Shown here: in pieces, positions 36,429 to 45,421 of the stretch
How positions within the stretch are numbered: the first letter of the stretch is position 1
Layout: each line of letters opens with the position of its first letter
DNA from: Nitrospira sp.
Lineage (GTDB): Bacteria > Nitrospirota > Nitrospiria > Nitrospirales > Nitrospiraceae
Length of the DNA stretch: 64,000 bases
Assembly: GCA_024998685.1 (NCBI GenBank)
Contig: JACOEH010000020.1
Location: 20,601 to 84,600 of the forward strand
Direction of reading: 5' to 3'
The notes under the pieces: model-generated
Databases searched by the model: none
Seen by the model: the letters and a program-made list of their open reading frames with translations, nothing else
Told to the model about the DNA's origin: nothing
Position numbers and translations under genes: made by a program

Positions 36429-36650
36429 TCATCCAGTCTGACTGCAAGACCAGGAAGCGAGATCGACTATTCCGATGTCCGTACGAATGTCGCCAGCTCG
36501 CTCCTCTTTGTCGGCTCGGAACACTTCCAGCCCCATAACCTCCAGCGCCGGCTTGACCAGCTCCGCATAGATGCGATTGAAATCAATCTCCTTGCCTTGG
36601 CTGTCCCTCTTCATGCCAAACGGCATCGCGACAAAGGCGTGGGGTTTCAT
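36429..36650 (-). pseudogene. Truncated N-terminus of a TRAFs-binding/DUF4071-type protein
   Basis: 73 residues starting MKPHAFVAMPFGMKRDSQGK, then I-D-F-N-R-I-Y-A-E-L-V-K-P-A-L, G-L-E-V-F-R-A-D-K-E-E-R-A-G-D-I-R-T-D. This is the Rossmann-like N-terminal module found in predicted sensor proteins with MAP3K TRAFs-binding domains. Instead of the expected D-L-V-V-A-D-L-T continuation it degenerates to V-D-L-A-S-W-S-C-S and stops. The rest of the gene (usually 300+ residues) is absent: the caspase gene begins 283 bp downstream across an AT-rich gap (36146-36428) in which I see nothing else. Confidence 0.72.
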
Positions 36651-36689
36651 GCAATGCTCTTCTCAATTGGCCCGTTCAATCTTGCGACT

Positions 36690-37241
36690 TCACTGCACAG
36701 AGGGTGTCTTGTCATCAGAGTCCTTTTTTTCTTTGAACACCTGCGTGATGTAGGACTCGACTTCTTCACGGCTCAGCTCTTCGACCCGCGCCGCAAAGGC
36801 TGGGTAAGCTTGAATGTGGGTTTGGTTGGCGTAGCCTCCGCTCAACTGAAGAAACTGCCAGCCTTCGCTTTTGAGCGACTCGGTCATATGTCGATAATGC
36901 CGCCATCGTTCGCCATAGCGAAAGAATTCCTCCACGGCCGCGCTCAACGCCACCGCAAGGCTGACGATGAACGTGAGTGTTTTGACCAGAGGTGCAACGT
37001 CATCGCCGACATTCAGGCTGACCAGCGCCGGCACGATCACGCCTCCGATGATCGTCGCCAGACGCAGCCTCCGATACCACCATACGGACTCCTGCGCCTT
37101 CCCATCCATCCAAATCACCAGCTCCAACCACCGCGCCCGCATGAACTCCTTATTCAGTTCCGGCAAATCCAGGGATGCGATGAGCTTATCCATCTCGGCC
37201 CGCATGTGCTCATGGTCGGTCGTCTTATTGATGCTATTCAT
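36690..37241 (-). CDS. SLATT/DUF4231-type membrane protein
   Basis: 183 residues; start 37241 (MNSINKTTDHEHMRAEMDKL) follows GGAGGAG. An N-terminal amphipathic region (R-A-R-W-L-E-L-V-I-W-M-D-G-K-A-Q) is followed by two transmembrane helices (LATIIGGVIVPALVSLNVG and LVKTLTFIVSLAVALSAAVE), then E-E-F-F-R-Y-G-E-R-W-R-H-Y-R-H-M-T-E-S-L-K, the characteristic post-helix segment. SLATT proteins are predicted pore-forming effectors in nucleotide-sensing conflict systems. First gene of the caspase cluster. Confidence 0.82.
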   Translation of the reverse strand: MNSINKTTDHEHMRAEMDKLIASLDLPELNKEFMRARWLELVIWMDGKAQESVWWYRRLRLATIIGGVIVPALVSLNVGDDVAPLVKTLTFIVSLAVALSAAVEEFFRYGERWRHYRHMTESLKSEGWQFLQLSGGYANQTHIQAYPAFAARVEELSREEVESYITQVFKEKKDSDDKTPSVQ

Positions 37242-37547
37242 AGGCTCCTCCATCGAGTCCTTCACGACGAAAGAAAGGTCACGCAGTTATCACAGTCTTC
37301 GTTTTCAAGCGTAAAGAGTCCATGTCCGACAGAAACCCTGCTCTTCATACCGACAATTTGCACAGGCTCTGAAAAGGCAAGAAAGGAGCTATGATGGGAT
37401 GAATGAGGGAAGCGGCGATAAAGGTGTGTCGCCATAACGAGGTATCAAACGAGATGCAGCGTATACCAGTATAGATACCATAAGGAGAGCCGGTCACGAA
37501 ACCGGAGTTTGTTCGATCGTTCCTTCCTCAGCCTGTGTTTTCAAGTT

Positions 37548-38192
37548 CTACTTTGTCTTCCTCACCACCAGAATTCCATCACGAATCGTGACCAGTACGG
37601 CCGTCACTCGGGGGTCAGTTGAAACGGTACGATTCAGCTCCTGGATGGCGGCGGTGGATTCGTCCGGCGGTGGCCGTTTCAAAACTTCTCCGCTCCACAG
37701 TACGTTATCGATCAAGATGACGCCGTTCGGAGCAAGCAGATCGAGCGAACGGCGGTAGTAATTGAGGTAATTGGTTTTGTCGGCATCAATGAAGATGAGA
37801 TCGAATGGGCCGGAGAGGGTACGCATGGTGTGGAGCGCAGGCCCCATGCGGATACTGATTTTGCTGCCACATGACGCTTGCGCGATATAGCGCCTGGCCA
37901 CCGCCGCCGCTTTCTCATCAATATCGCAGGTAATGACGGTTCCATCCTCCGGTAGGGCTTCAGCGAAGCAGAGGGCGCTGTAGCCGGTAAACATGCCGAT
38001 TTCGAGTACCCGCTTCGCACCGACCAGTTGCGTCATCGTTTTCAGAAACGCCCCTTCCAAGGGACCGACCAGCATCTGGGGGTATTCCATGGTCTGATGG
38101 GTTTCTTCGCGCAGCGCGCGACAGACCGACGACTCCGGGATGGAATGGGTTTCGGCGTAGGCTTCGATGTCGGACGGAACCAACCGGTTCAT
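37548..38192 (-). CDS. Class I SAM-dependent O-methyltransferase (caffeoyl-CoA/catechol type)
   Basis: 214 residues. Motif I V-L-E-I-G-M-F-T-G-Y-S-A-L, followed by T-C-D-I-D-E-K-A-A-A-V-A-R and the metal-binding F-D-L-I-F-I-D-A-D-K-T-N-Y, then L-I-D-N-V-L-W-S-G-E-V-L. Belongs to the Mg-dependent O-methyltransferase group. The gap 37242-37547 upstream of its end (305 bp) holds no recognisable feature. Substrate unknown. Confidence 0.92.
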   Translation of the reverse strand: MNRLVPSDIEAYAETHSIPESSVCRALREETHQTMEYPQMLVGPLEGAFLKTMTQLVGAKRVLEIGMFTGYSALCFAEALPEDGTVITCDIDEKAAAVARRYIAQASCGSKISIRMGPALHTMRTLSGPFDLIFIDADKTNYLNYYRRSLDLLAPNGVILIDNVLWSGEVLKRPPPDESTAAIQELNRTVSTDPRVTAVLVTIRDGILVVRKTK

Positions 38193-38288
38193 GGAAATCC
38201 TTTCGTGGTTTGAAAATGACCCGCCGCCCTGCGTACACTGCGGGCCACACTGCCGATCTTAGCACAGTGAAACGAGAAGGAGGCCTGC

Positions 38289-39821
38289 TTGAAAACCCTT
38301 GCGACGTTAGAGCCCCTCACCACCAGACTGCTGGAAATTCAACGCATCAATAGTGCCGCTTCGGTCTTGTCATGGGATCAGGAAACCTACATGCCGGCCG
38401 GCGGGGGGGAAGCGAGAGCCGAGCAGATTGCCGTGCTTCAGGGCCTGGCCCATCAGAAGTTGGTTTCGCCGGACGTTCAGCATCTCTTGGCTCAATGGGT
38501 CGATCCTGCCACCGGTCAGGCAGCCGATCAATCCGGTGAGACGTGGGATGAGCCGTCACGCTCGCTTTTGCGCGAAGTGTGGCGGGATTTCAGCCGCGCG
38601 AAGAAACTGCCGTCGGATTTCGTCGTGAAGCTGAGCCGCGAATGCTCGCTCGCCCAGCAAGTGTGGGCCGAGGCGAAAGAACAAAATAGATTCGCGATGT
38701 TTTTGCCGAATCTCCGGACGGTGCTGCAGCTCAAGCGGGAGGAAGCCGAGTATCTCGGATATCAGGATTCGCCTTACAACGCCCTGCTGGATGTCTATGA
38801 ACCGGGCGCGACCATAGCCGGCCTCCAGCCGGTGTTTACCGCGCTCAAGACGCGGCTCGTGCCCTTGCTGAAACGAATCACTCAGAGCCGCGTTCACATC
38901 GATGACGGCATTCTGCGCCGCTCCTATGATCAAGCCCGACAGTTGGAGTTCGGCCGATTGGTCTTGATCGCGATGGGGTATGACTTCGAACGCGGCCGAC
39001 TGGATCTTTCAGCCCACCCCTTTACCACGTCGTTTCATCCGACCGATGTGCGCGTGACCACCCGTGTTCATGAACACGAATTACAATCCTGCCTCTTCAG
39101 TTGTATCCATGAGGGGGGGCATGGGCTGTATGATCAGGGGTTGGATCAACGATATTTCGGCACGCCGCTGGGCGATTCGGTCTCCCTGGGAATCCATGAA
39201 AGTCAATCTCGTCTCTGGGAAAATTGCGTCGGACGCTCGCGGTCATTTTGGCGCTTTTTCTACCCGGTTTTGCAACAAACCTTTCATCACCAGCTGCGCG
39301 ACGTGGAGATCGAACAATTCTATGCCGCGATCAATCGCGTGAAGCCGTCGTTGATCCGCGTGGAAGCCGACGAGCTGACCTACAATCTCCATATCATGCT
39401 GCGGTTTGAGATTGAGCAAGCGCTCGTGGAAAACAAGACCCAGCCCGACGACTTACCGGCCATCTGGAATCAGAAGATGAAGGATTACTTGGGAATCGTT
39501 CCGACCTCCGACGCGGAAGGAGTGCTGCAAGACGTGCACTGGTCATTCGGCGCGTTCGGTTATTTCCCCACGTATACCTTGGGCAACCTCTACTCCGCGC
39601 AATTCTTCGAGCAGGCCAAGCTGGAGATTCCGCATTTGGAGGATGAGATTGCAGCCGGTCAGTTACTGGTCTTGCGCCGGTGGCTGGAGCAGAAAATTCA
39701 CCGCTGGGGCCGCATGTTCACGCCGGCCCATCTCGCGCAACGCGTGACCGGTTCGACCCTCAATCCTGAACTCTTTCTCAACTATGTGGAAAAGAAGTAC
39801 GGCGAGCTCTACCAACTCTGA
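38289..39821 (+). CDS. M32-family metallocarboxypeptidase (Taq type)
   Basis: 510 residues, the usual size. The reading begins at a TTG codon (38289) placed six bases after GAAGGAGG, giving MKTLATLEPLTTRLLEIQRI; no closer ATG gives the conserved N-terminus, so TTG is the likely start. Zinc motif H-E-G-G-H at about residue 275 (C-I-H-E-G-G-H-G-L-Y-D-Q-G), followed by G-I-H-E-S-Q-S-R-L-W-E-N and the E-A-D-E-L-T-Y-N-L-H region. A thermostable-type broad-specificity cytosolic carboxypeptidase. Confidence 0.93.
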   Translation: MKTLATLEPLTTRLLEIQRINSAASVLSWDQETYMPAGGGEARAEQIAVLQGLAHQKLVSPDVQHLLAQWVDPATGQAADQSGETWDEPSRSLLREVWRDFSRAKKLPSDFVVKLSRECSLAQQVWAEAKEQNRFAMFLPNLRTVLQLKREEAEYLGYQDSPYNALLDVYEPGATIAGLQPVFTALKTRLVPLLKRITQSRVHIDDGILRRSYDQARQLEFGRLVLIAMGYDFERGRLDLSAHPFTTSFHPTDVRVTTRVHEHELQSCLFSCIHEGGHGLYDQGLDQRYFGTPLGDSVSLGIHESQSRLWENCVGRSRSFWRFFYPVLQQTFHHQLRDVEIEQFYAAINRVKPSLIRVEADELTYNLHIMLRFEIEQALVENKTQPDDLPAIWNQKMKDYLGIVPTSDAEGVLQDVHWSFGAFGYFPTYTLGNLYSAQFFEQAKLEIPHLEDEIAAGQLLVLRRWLEQKIHRWGRMFTPAHLAQRVTGSTLNPELFLNYVEKKYGELYQL

Positions 39822-40405
39822 CCATCGATGACAGGTCGGCTGTCATACCCCATCGCCACATTGAGCTTTGCCGCGATGGCCGGAGACAAGGCAACTTCAG
39901 CCTGCACCTCAATCCGATGCGGCACGAGCAGCGTGGTATGAAATACAATATCTCGAATGGGAATCTTGAGATCAGGGTCCTGAGGCGTACTCAGCTGAAC
40001 CGATTCGACGGAATTCGTGATGGCAGCGGTGTCTTGTTGTCCATAGGCGGCGACGACGGCATCGACAATGTCTTTAGTCTTCTCATTGGCCTCCACCCCC
40101 TCGATCGCGTTCAGGAATAACGGGATCGCCTCCTCCTTCACGTGGTCCGATACCGTGAAGTTTTCAATCCGCCCTTTCCGACGGAGAGAGGTCAGGTCGT
40201 TATCGAGATCTTTACTGAAGGCTCCGTACGCAAAGCGAAAGAATTCGAAATGGAACGCTTTCAGGCCTTTGGCAAAGGTTTGAAGCTCACACAGAAAACA
40301 CAGCTGCTGCAACTTCACATCGGTCAGCAGGCCATAGGGTTCTAAGAGCTGCAGGACATACAGGAGAAGCGCTCGGTCGACCGTAATTTGGTTGGGTGTT
40401 CTCAA
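39809..40405 (-). CDS. Panacea/SocA-like protein
   Basis: 198 residues, converging with the M32 gene and overlapping its end by 13 bases. The N-terminal 100 residues (R-A-L-L-L-Y-V-L-Q-L-L, T-D-V-K-L-Q-Q-L-C-F-L-C-E-L, F-H-F-E-F-F-R-F-A-Y-G-A-F-S-K-D-L) fit the winged-helix Panacea/DUF4065 fold used by antitoxins such as SocA, with the typical K-L-x-K-L-x-Y/F and Y-G-P/A-F. The C-terminal half is unassigned. No toxin partner sits beside it, so an antitoxin role is not supported by context. Confidence 0.6.
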   Translation of the reverse strand: MRTPNQITVDRALLLYVLQLLEPYGLLTDVKLQQLCFLCELQTFAKGLKAFHFEFFRFAYGAFSKDLDNDLTSLRRKGRIENFTVSDHVKEEAIPLFLNAIEGVEANEKTKDIVDAVVAAYGQQDTAAITNSVESVQLSTPQDPDLKIPIRDIVFHTTLLVPHRIEVQAEVALSPAIAAKLNVAMGYDSRPVIDGQSW

Positions 40406-40558
40406 GGTTTCCTCGATATGTGCGTGGGCGCTTCACTATAGACAGCCTCGAAAGCAGCCGTCAAAGGGGAATTTGGGTTCATATCGGTTTGAGCAGACAC
40501 TCTTGACCGGCTGCTCAGTTTCGTCTTTAATTCCCGATCTAGGAGGCTTGATCTCATC

Positions 40559-40993
40559 ATGATGTCGAAACATGCCAAAGAAATGGGTGTCCTGAAGGAG
40601 CATCTTGGGAAGCACCAGCTCAAATTTACACGGCAGCGTGAATTGATCCTCGATGCCTTCCTGAAGCAGGAACACATCACGGCTGAAGAGATGTACCATC
40701 AGCTGGCGCGCAAAGATCCGCACTTGGGACTCGCGACCATTTACCGCACGCTCAACCTCTTCTGCGAAGCGGGTCTGGCACAGGCCAGACACTTCGGTAC
40801 TCAAACCCAATACGATAATGTGTCGCATAAGGGCCATCATGACCATCTCATTTGCACAGGCTGTGGAAAGATCGTGGAGTTCGAAAACTGCGACATTGAA
40901 CGTCTTCAGGAAGAAGTGGCATCGCGGAACGGTTTTACCATTCAAACCCACCGTCTCGAACTCTATGGGCTCTGCTCTCGCTGCCGTCATTGA
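40559..40993 (+). CDS. fur: Fur-family metalloregulator
   Basis: 144 residues. Start after TAGGAGG, two adjacent ATGs. Winged helix with F-T-R-Q-R-E-L-I-L-D-A-F and T-I-Y-R-T-L-N-L-F-C-E-A-G-L, then the metal-binding region H-H-D-H-L-I-C-T-G-C-G-K-I-V-E-F and a second Cys pair C-S-R-C near the end. The upstream gene ends 154 bp away. Located directly before a ferric ABC transporter, so iron-responsive control (Fur) is most likely; Zur or PerR cannot be excluded from sequence alone. Confidence 0.93.
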   Translation: MMSKHAKEMGVLKEHLGKHQLKFTRQRELILDAFLKQEHITAEEMYHQLARKDPHLGLATIYRTLNLFCEAGLAQARHFGTQTQYDNVSHKGHHDHLICTGCGKIVEFENCDIERLQEEVASRNGFTIQTHRLELYGLCSRCRH

Positions 40994-41082
40994 CCCTCCC
41001 ATTTTTCCGGGACGGCTTATCAATTTCAAATCCTTCTCTACGAGCTATATAATCTCTACGCGCTCTATAAAAAGGATCGATC

Positions 41083-42150
41083 ATGTATATATCCCCTCGA
41101 CATTCCCCTCGCGCCATGGGCATTGAATTTCACCTCAAATCACTCGTCATTTTTGCCGGCTGTTTTCTGGCGTGCATCGGACCGGTCATGCCGACCTTCG
41201 CATCGGCTGCCGACAAGTTGACTGTCTATTCTGGACGGGCCGAACGATTGATCAAGCCGGTTCTGGATGCCTTCACGGCAAAGACCGGCATTCAAATAGA
41301 GTTGCTCTCGTCCGGCACCACCGAGTTGGTGAACCGAATGAAGGCGGAAGGAGGCCGCAGCCCGGCCGATGTCTTCATTACCAACGACGCGGGCAGCTTG
41401 GAAATGGCCCGTGCAGCTGGGCTTCTTCGCCCATTGAACATGCGGGAAGTCGAACGGGCCATTCCTCCTCAATTTCGCGCAGCGGACAACAGCTGGATCG
41501 GTTTGTCGGGACGGTTTTGGATCATTGTGTACAACACGACGATGGTGAAGCCGGACCAGATCAAGTCATTGCTGGACTTGGCCGATCCGAAATGGAAGGA
41601 CAAGATCGCCATTCCCAACGCCGGCAGCGAATATTTGCAAGCGGGTGTATCGGTGATCCGCGCGAGCGTCGGCGACGATCAAACCAGGAAGTTTCTTGAA
41701 GGCCTTCGGAACAATGCCGGCACGCAGGTCTACCAAAAAAGTTCGCAAATCGTTGAAGCCGTCGCCAAGGGTCAGGTCGCCATGGGCATTGTGAATCACT
41801 ATTACGTCTATCGGCATCTCGCCACACAACCGACTGCTCCCCTGGCGGTGCTGATGCCCGACCAACAGGAAGGCGGCATGGGCGCGATCATGAACGTGGC
41901 CGGCATCGGCGTCCTGAAGCATACTCCTCGCGTGGAGAACGCCAAATTGCTCGTGGAATTTCTCGTGGCACAAGTCGGCCAGAAGATGTTCGCCGACCTC
42001 GACAAGGAGTACCCACTCCATCCTGATGTCAAGGCGGATCCCGCTCTGACCGAACGGAAAAGCTTCCGAGCGGCCCTCGTACCTTTAGCGAAGCTCGCAG
42101 AGCTCCGAGAGCCTACCCTGCTGCTCATCGAACAAGTAGGGATGCGGTAA
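41083..42150 (+). CDS. Ferric iron ABC transporter, substrate-binding protein (FbpA/FutA type)
   Basis: 355 residues with signal peptide (hydrophobic LVIFAGCFLACIGPVMP, cleavage after F-A-S-A-A). Periplasmic binding fold: L-T-V-Y-S-G-R-A-E-R-L-I, S-G-T-T-E-L-V-N-R-M-K, the G-R-S-P-A-D-V-F-I-T-N-D-A-G, G-L-S-G-R-F-W-I-I-V-Y-N-T, and G-I-V-N-H-Y-Y-V-Y-R with adjacent tyrosines typical of iron coordination. Start 41083 or 41116. First of a three-gene ABC operon right after fur. Confidence 0.92.
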   Translation: MYISPRHSPRAMGIEFHLKSLVIFAGCFLACIGPVMPTFASAADKLTVYSGRAERLIKPVLDAFTAKTGIQIELLSSGTTELVNRMKAEGGRSPADVFITNDAGSLEMARAAGLLRPLNMREVERAIPPQFRAADNSWIGLSGRFWIIVYNTTMVKPDQIKSLLDLADPKWKDKIAIPNAGSEYLQAGVSVIRASVGDDQTRKFLEGLRNNAGTQVYQKSSQIVEAVAKGQVAMGIVNHYYVYRHLATQPTAPLAVLMPDQQEGGMGAIMNVAGIGVLKHTPRVENAKLLVEFLVAQVGQKMFADLDKEYPLHPDVKADPALTERKSFRAALVPLAKLAELREPTLLLIEQVGMR

Positions 42151-42167
42151 CTCCGCGATCTCAATCT

Positions 42168-43751
42168 GTGATTGCCTTCCACCGATCATCTGTCTCTCTC
42201 CTACAACTCGCGGCCCTCGCCGGTGCGACACTGGTCCTCCTGCCATTAGTCTATGTGACTGCCCTCGCCTTGTCGGCCGATGCTTCCATTTGGCATCGCC
42301 TTTGGACCACCCGTGTCCCTGAACTGCTGTTGAATACGGTTTCCTTGGCCGGTGCCGTGGCGTTTCTCGCACTCGTACTCGGCGTATCAACCGCATGGAT
42401 GGTGACGCGATTCGAGTTCCCTGGCCGCCGCCTGTGGGAAATTGGTCTCGTGCTGCCGCTGGCCATGCCGACGTACGTCTTGGCCTATGTGTACAACTAT
42501 CTCTTGGGATTCGGCGGTCCGGTGGAACGACTCTGGCAGATGATCGCAGGGCCTCAAGCCAGGATCATCGCACCCCAAAGTTTCTGGGGCGTCACCGTCG
42601 TGATGGCGCTCGATACGTTTCCCTTCGTCTACTTGCTCACACGCAGTGCGCTCCTGAGTTTTAACGTATCGTTCGAAGAGGTCGCCCGTACCTGTGGTGC
42701 GTCACCGCTTCGTAGAATGCTGTTCGTCACCCTTCCCTTGCTACGCCCGTCCATCGTCGCCGGCCTCGCTCTGGTCGTCTTGTACGTGGTCTCCGACTTC
42801 GGCGCCGTCTCTCTGCTGCGCTACCAAACACTGACCTATGCCGTGTTTCAGCAAATGACCGGACGGTCCGACAACCAAGCCGCGAGTATCCTGAGCATCC
42901 TGTTGGTCATCCTGGCGCTCCTGTTCTTGTTGACCGAACGATGGTTTCGTCGAAAGAGCCGATTTTACCAGACCACCGGGCGCTTTCGAGCGCCGCAACG
43001 TATCCGATGCGGATGGTTGCACACTGCAGCTCTGACGGCATGCTTGGCCACCGTGATCGGATTGGCCTTTGGAATCCCTGCCTATCGACTGGTGACATGG
43101 AGCCTGTCCCCGGAGGCCCGGGCGATTCTTGACGCTCGCTTCCTCGGCTTCGTCTGGAACAGTGCCTTGCTCTCGACCCTGGCCGCTACGGCCGGCGTAT
43201 TCGTCGGACTACCTCTCGCCTACCTCGCCAGCCGGAAACCGACTTGGCTCAATACCGGTTGTTTGCAAGCGGCCTATGCCGGCTACGTTTTGCCGGGACC
43301 GGTCGCCGCGCTCGCGGTGTTGGTCCTCTTTCTAAACATCCTACCGTTCTTGTATGGTACAGCCATCGTCTTGATCGTTGCCTATGTCTTACATTTTCTC
43401 CCAGCCGGTCTTCAGTCTCTCGAACCGTCGATTCAACAAATTACACCGAACCTGGAGGAAGTCGCCCGCACCCTGGGCCTTACCGTTCGGGACACCTGGC
43501 GTCGCGTGACATTGCCGCTCATCCGCAACGGGGTCATCGTGGCGTGGGTCTTGATCTTTTTGCAGACGATGAAGGAGCTTCCTGCGACGTTACTGTTGCG
43601 ACCGGTGGGATTCGACACCTTGGCCATTCGTGTCTGGCTGGAAGCCAGCGAAGAGTATTACCAACTGGCGGCTCCATCCGCCTTATTGATCATACTCGTT
43701 GGCTTACCGGCGCTGGTCTTGTTGCTGTCCCGTGATTGGCGGGCGGCCTAA
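42168..43751 (+). CDS. Ferric iron ABC transporter, permease (FbpB type)
   Basis: 527 residues, GTG start. It is a fused double permease: two copies of the six-helix unit with the EAA loops E-E-V-A-R-T-C-G-A-S-P-L (first half) and E-E-V-A-R-T-L-G-L-T-V-R (second half), the length usual for FbpB/SfuB. Hydrophobic throughout. Lies 17 bp after the binding protein and 8 bp before the ATPase. Confidence 0.93.
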   Translation: MIAFHRSSVSLLQLAALAGATLVLLPLVYVTALALSADASIWHRLWTTRVPELLLNTVSLAGAVAFLALVLGVSTAWMVTRFEFPGRRLWEIGLVLPLAMPTYVLAYVYNYLLGFGGPVERLWQMIAGPQARIIAPQSFWGVTVVMALDTFPFVYLLTRSALLSFNVSFEEVARTCGASPLRRMLFVTLPLLRPSIVAGLALVVLYVVSDFGAVSLLRYQTLTYAVFQQMTGRSDNQAASILSILLVILALLFLLTERWFRRKSRFYQTTGRFRAPQRIRCGWLHTAALTACLATVIGLAFGIPAYRLVTWSLSPEARAILDARFLGFVWNSALLSTLAATAGVFVGLPLAYLASRKPTWLNTGCLQAAYAGYVLPGPVAALAVLVLFLNILPFLYGTAIVLIVAYVLHFLPAGLQSLEPSIQQITPNLEEVARTLGLTVRDTWRRVTLPLIRNGVIVAWVLIFLQTMKELPATLLLRPVGFDTLAIRVWLEASEEYYQLAAPSALLIILVGLPALVLLLSRDWRAA

Positions 43752-43758
43752 AACCACC

Positions 43759-44886
43759 GTGAACGCACTGTCACACATCACACAGGTGGATGCCGACCGG
43801 CTCGAAGGTCAAGTTCACCTCTCCCAGCCGGCGTCTTCTATCTTGGAACTCCGGTCGGTGTCTTGCGCCTATGAGCCCAATCGACCAGCCGTCCGCGATA
43901 TTTCTTTTTCAGCGCGTGAAGGCGACATCCTCTGTTTGCTTGGACCGTCCGGCTGCGGCAAAACCACTATCTTGCGAGCCATCGCCGGTTTTGAACCGGT
44001 TCGGTCCGGACAAATATTTTTATCGGGCCGAATGGTCTCCTCCTCCTCGGAAACGATTCCGACGGAGGAACGCCGTGTGGGCATGGTCTTTCAGGAGTAT
44101 GCCCTCTTCCCTCACTTGCGCGTCGCCGATAACATCGCCTTCGGGCTCCGCCACCTGTCGCGGGCGGAACGGAGATGTCGTGTCCAAGAAATGCTGCGGC
44201 TGACCGGCCTCGAAGGGCTCGACCGACGTTACCCGCATGAGTTGTCGGGAGGGCAACAGCAACGAGTGGCCCTTTCACGCGCACTGGTGCAGAATCCCGT
44301 CTTGCTCCTCTTGGATGAGCCGTTCAGCAACCTGGATCCTGATATGGCCGGCCGCATGCGGCAAGAAGTTCACACCCTCTTACGGAGGATGAAAACAACA
44401 ACCATCTTAGTGACACATGATCATGACGAAGCCTTCGCCATGGCGGACCGTATCGCCGTCCTGAATCAGGGGGTGCTCGAGCAGATGGATGCCCCGGAGC
44501 TCATTTATCATCTTCCAACCACGCGCTTCGTGGCGGAGTTTGTGGGTCAAGCCGACTTCATCACCGGACAGATTCGCCAAGGCATGGTCCATACCGAACT
44601 GGGTGAGTTCCCCGATACGTTTCATAGCGCCGAAGGGAGCTCCCTCGTCGTCATGATCCGCCCGGATGACATCCATCTGACGCCCAACAAGTCGGCCGAG
44701 CCTCGCATTGTAGCTCGTCAGTTTCGAGGATCGGAGAATCTGTACACAATCCGCCTTCCCTCCGGACAAGTCGTCCATAGCAGTGAAAGCTCCACCAGCG
44801 TTTACCAGGAAGGAACGACCGTCGAACTGCGTGTTTCCGTCACCCATACAGTGCTCTTTCCCGCCGAACAGTCTCCTCGCTTCTAA
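43759..44886 (+). CDS. Ferric iron ABC transporter, ATP-binding protein (FbpC type)
   Basis: About 375 residues; the GTG at 43759 eight bases after the permease stop is taken as start. Walker A G-P-S-G-C-G-K-T-T, Q-loop V-F-Q-E-Y-A-L-F-P-H, signature L-S-G-G-Q-Q-Q-R-V-A-L-S-R-A and Walker B L-L-L-L-D-E-P-F-S-N-L-D are all intact, followed by the regulatory TOBE-like C-terminus of the FbpC/MalK group. Energises uptake of the substrate delivered by the upstream binding protein. Confidence 0.93.
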   Translation: MNALSHITQVDADRLEGQVHLSQPASSILELRSVSCAYEPNRPAVRDISFSAREGDILCLLGPSGCGKTTILRAIAGFEPVRSGQIFLSGRMVSSSSETIPTEERRVGMVFQEYALFPHLRVADNIAFGLRHLSRAERRCRVQEMLRLTGLEGLDRRYPHELSGGQQQRVALSRALVQNPVLLLLDEPFSNLDPDMAGRMRQEVHTLLRRMKTTTILVTHDHDEAFAMADRIAVLNQGVLEQMDAPELIYHLPTTRFVAEFVGQADFITGQIRQGMVHTELGEFPDTFHSAEGSSLVVMIRPDDIHLTPNKSAEPRIVARQFRGSENLYTIRLPSGQVVHSSESSTSVYQEGTTVELRVSVTHTVLFPAEQSPRF

Positions 44887-44989
44887 TGCTTGCCCGGATT
44901 GACAGCTTCCGCCGGATCTGGCATGGATGCTCAGACGCTCTGATCCCGCGCCCGACATGAGCCACCTTTTCAGGACGTAAGGAGTTTCG

Positions 44990-45421
44990 ATGGACGCGTT
45001 GAAAGACACCATTGATTACGGAGTGATCGGTCTGTTACTGGTCCTGAGCGTGTGGTCCGTGGCTGTCGCCATCGAACGCTGGCTCTTTTATCGGCGCGTC
45101 AATCTTTCGCAGTTTTCAAATGCGCAACTGCTGGAAATCACTCTGACCAAACACCTCGTGATTATCGGCACGGTGGCTGCCAACGCCCCGTACATCGGCC
45201 TCTTGGGAACGGTGCTTGGTATCATGCTGACATTCCATACGATGGGAACCTCGGGTACGATGGCCGTGAATACCATCATGATCGGCTTGAGCCTGGCGTT
45301 GAAGGCGACCGCCATCGGTCTTCTGGTCGCCATTCCTTGTGTGGTGATGAATAATGTGCTGCGTCGTCGTGTGAGCGAGATCCTGACCGAGTATAAGGCG
45401 CAACATGGAACGGAACATTGA
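44990..45421 (+). CDS. exbB: ExbB/TolQ-type proton channel subunit
   Basis: 143 residues, a short ExbB: N-terminal helix I-D-Y-G-V-I-G-L-L-L-V-L-S, then L-I-I-I/G-T-V-A-A-N-A-P-Y-I-G-L-L-G-T-V-L-G-I-M and the third helix G-L-S-L-A-L-K-A-T-A-I-G-L-L-V-A-I-P with the polar Thr typical of the proton path. Start has GTAAGGAG upstream. It overlaps exbD by 17 bp. No TonB lies nearby. Confidence 0.92.
   Translation: MDALKDTIDYGVIGLLLVLSVWSVAVAIERWLFYRRVNLSQFSNAQLLEITLTKHLVIIGTVAANAPYIGLLGTVLGIMLTFHTMGTSGTMAVNTIMIGLSLALKATAIGLLVAIPCVVMNNVLRRRVSEILTEYKAQHGTEH

Noticed and set aside
36597..37394. 265-codon plus-strand open frame
   Set aside because: Antisense to the SLATT gene and the truncated sensor gene; composition (His/Arg-rich) is typical of a shadow frame.
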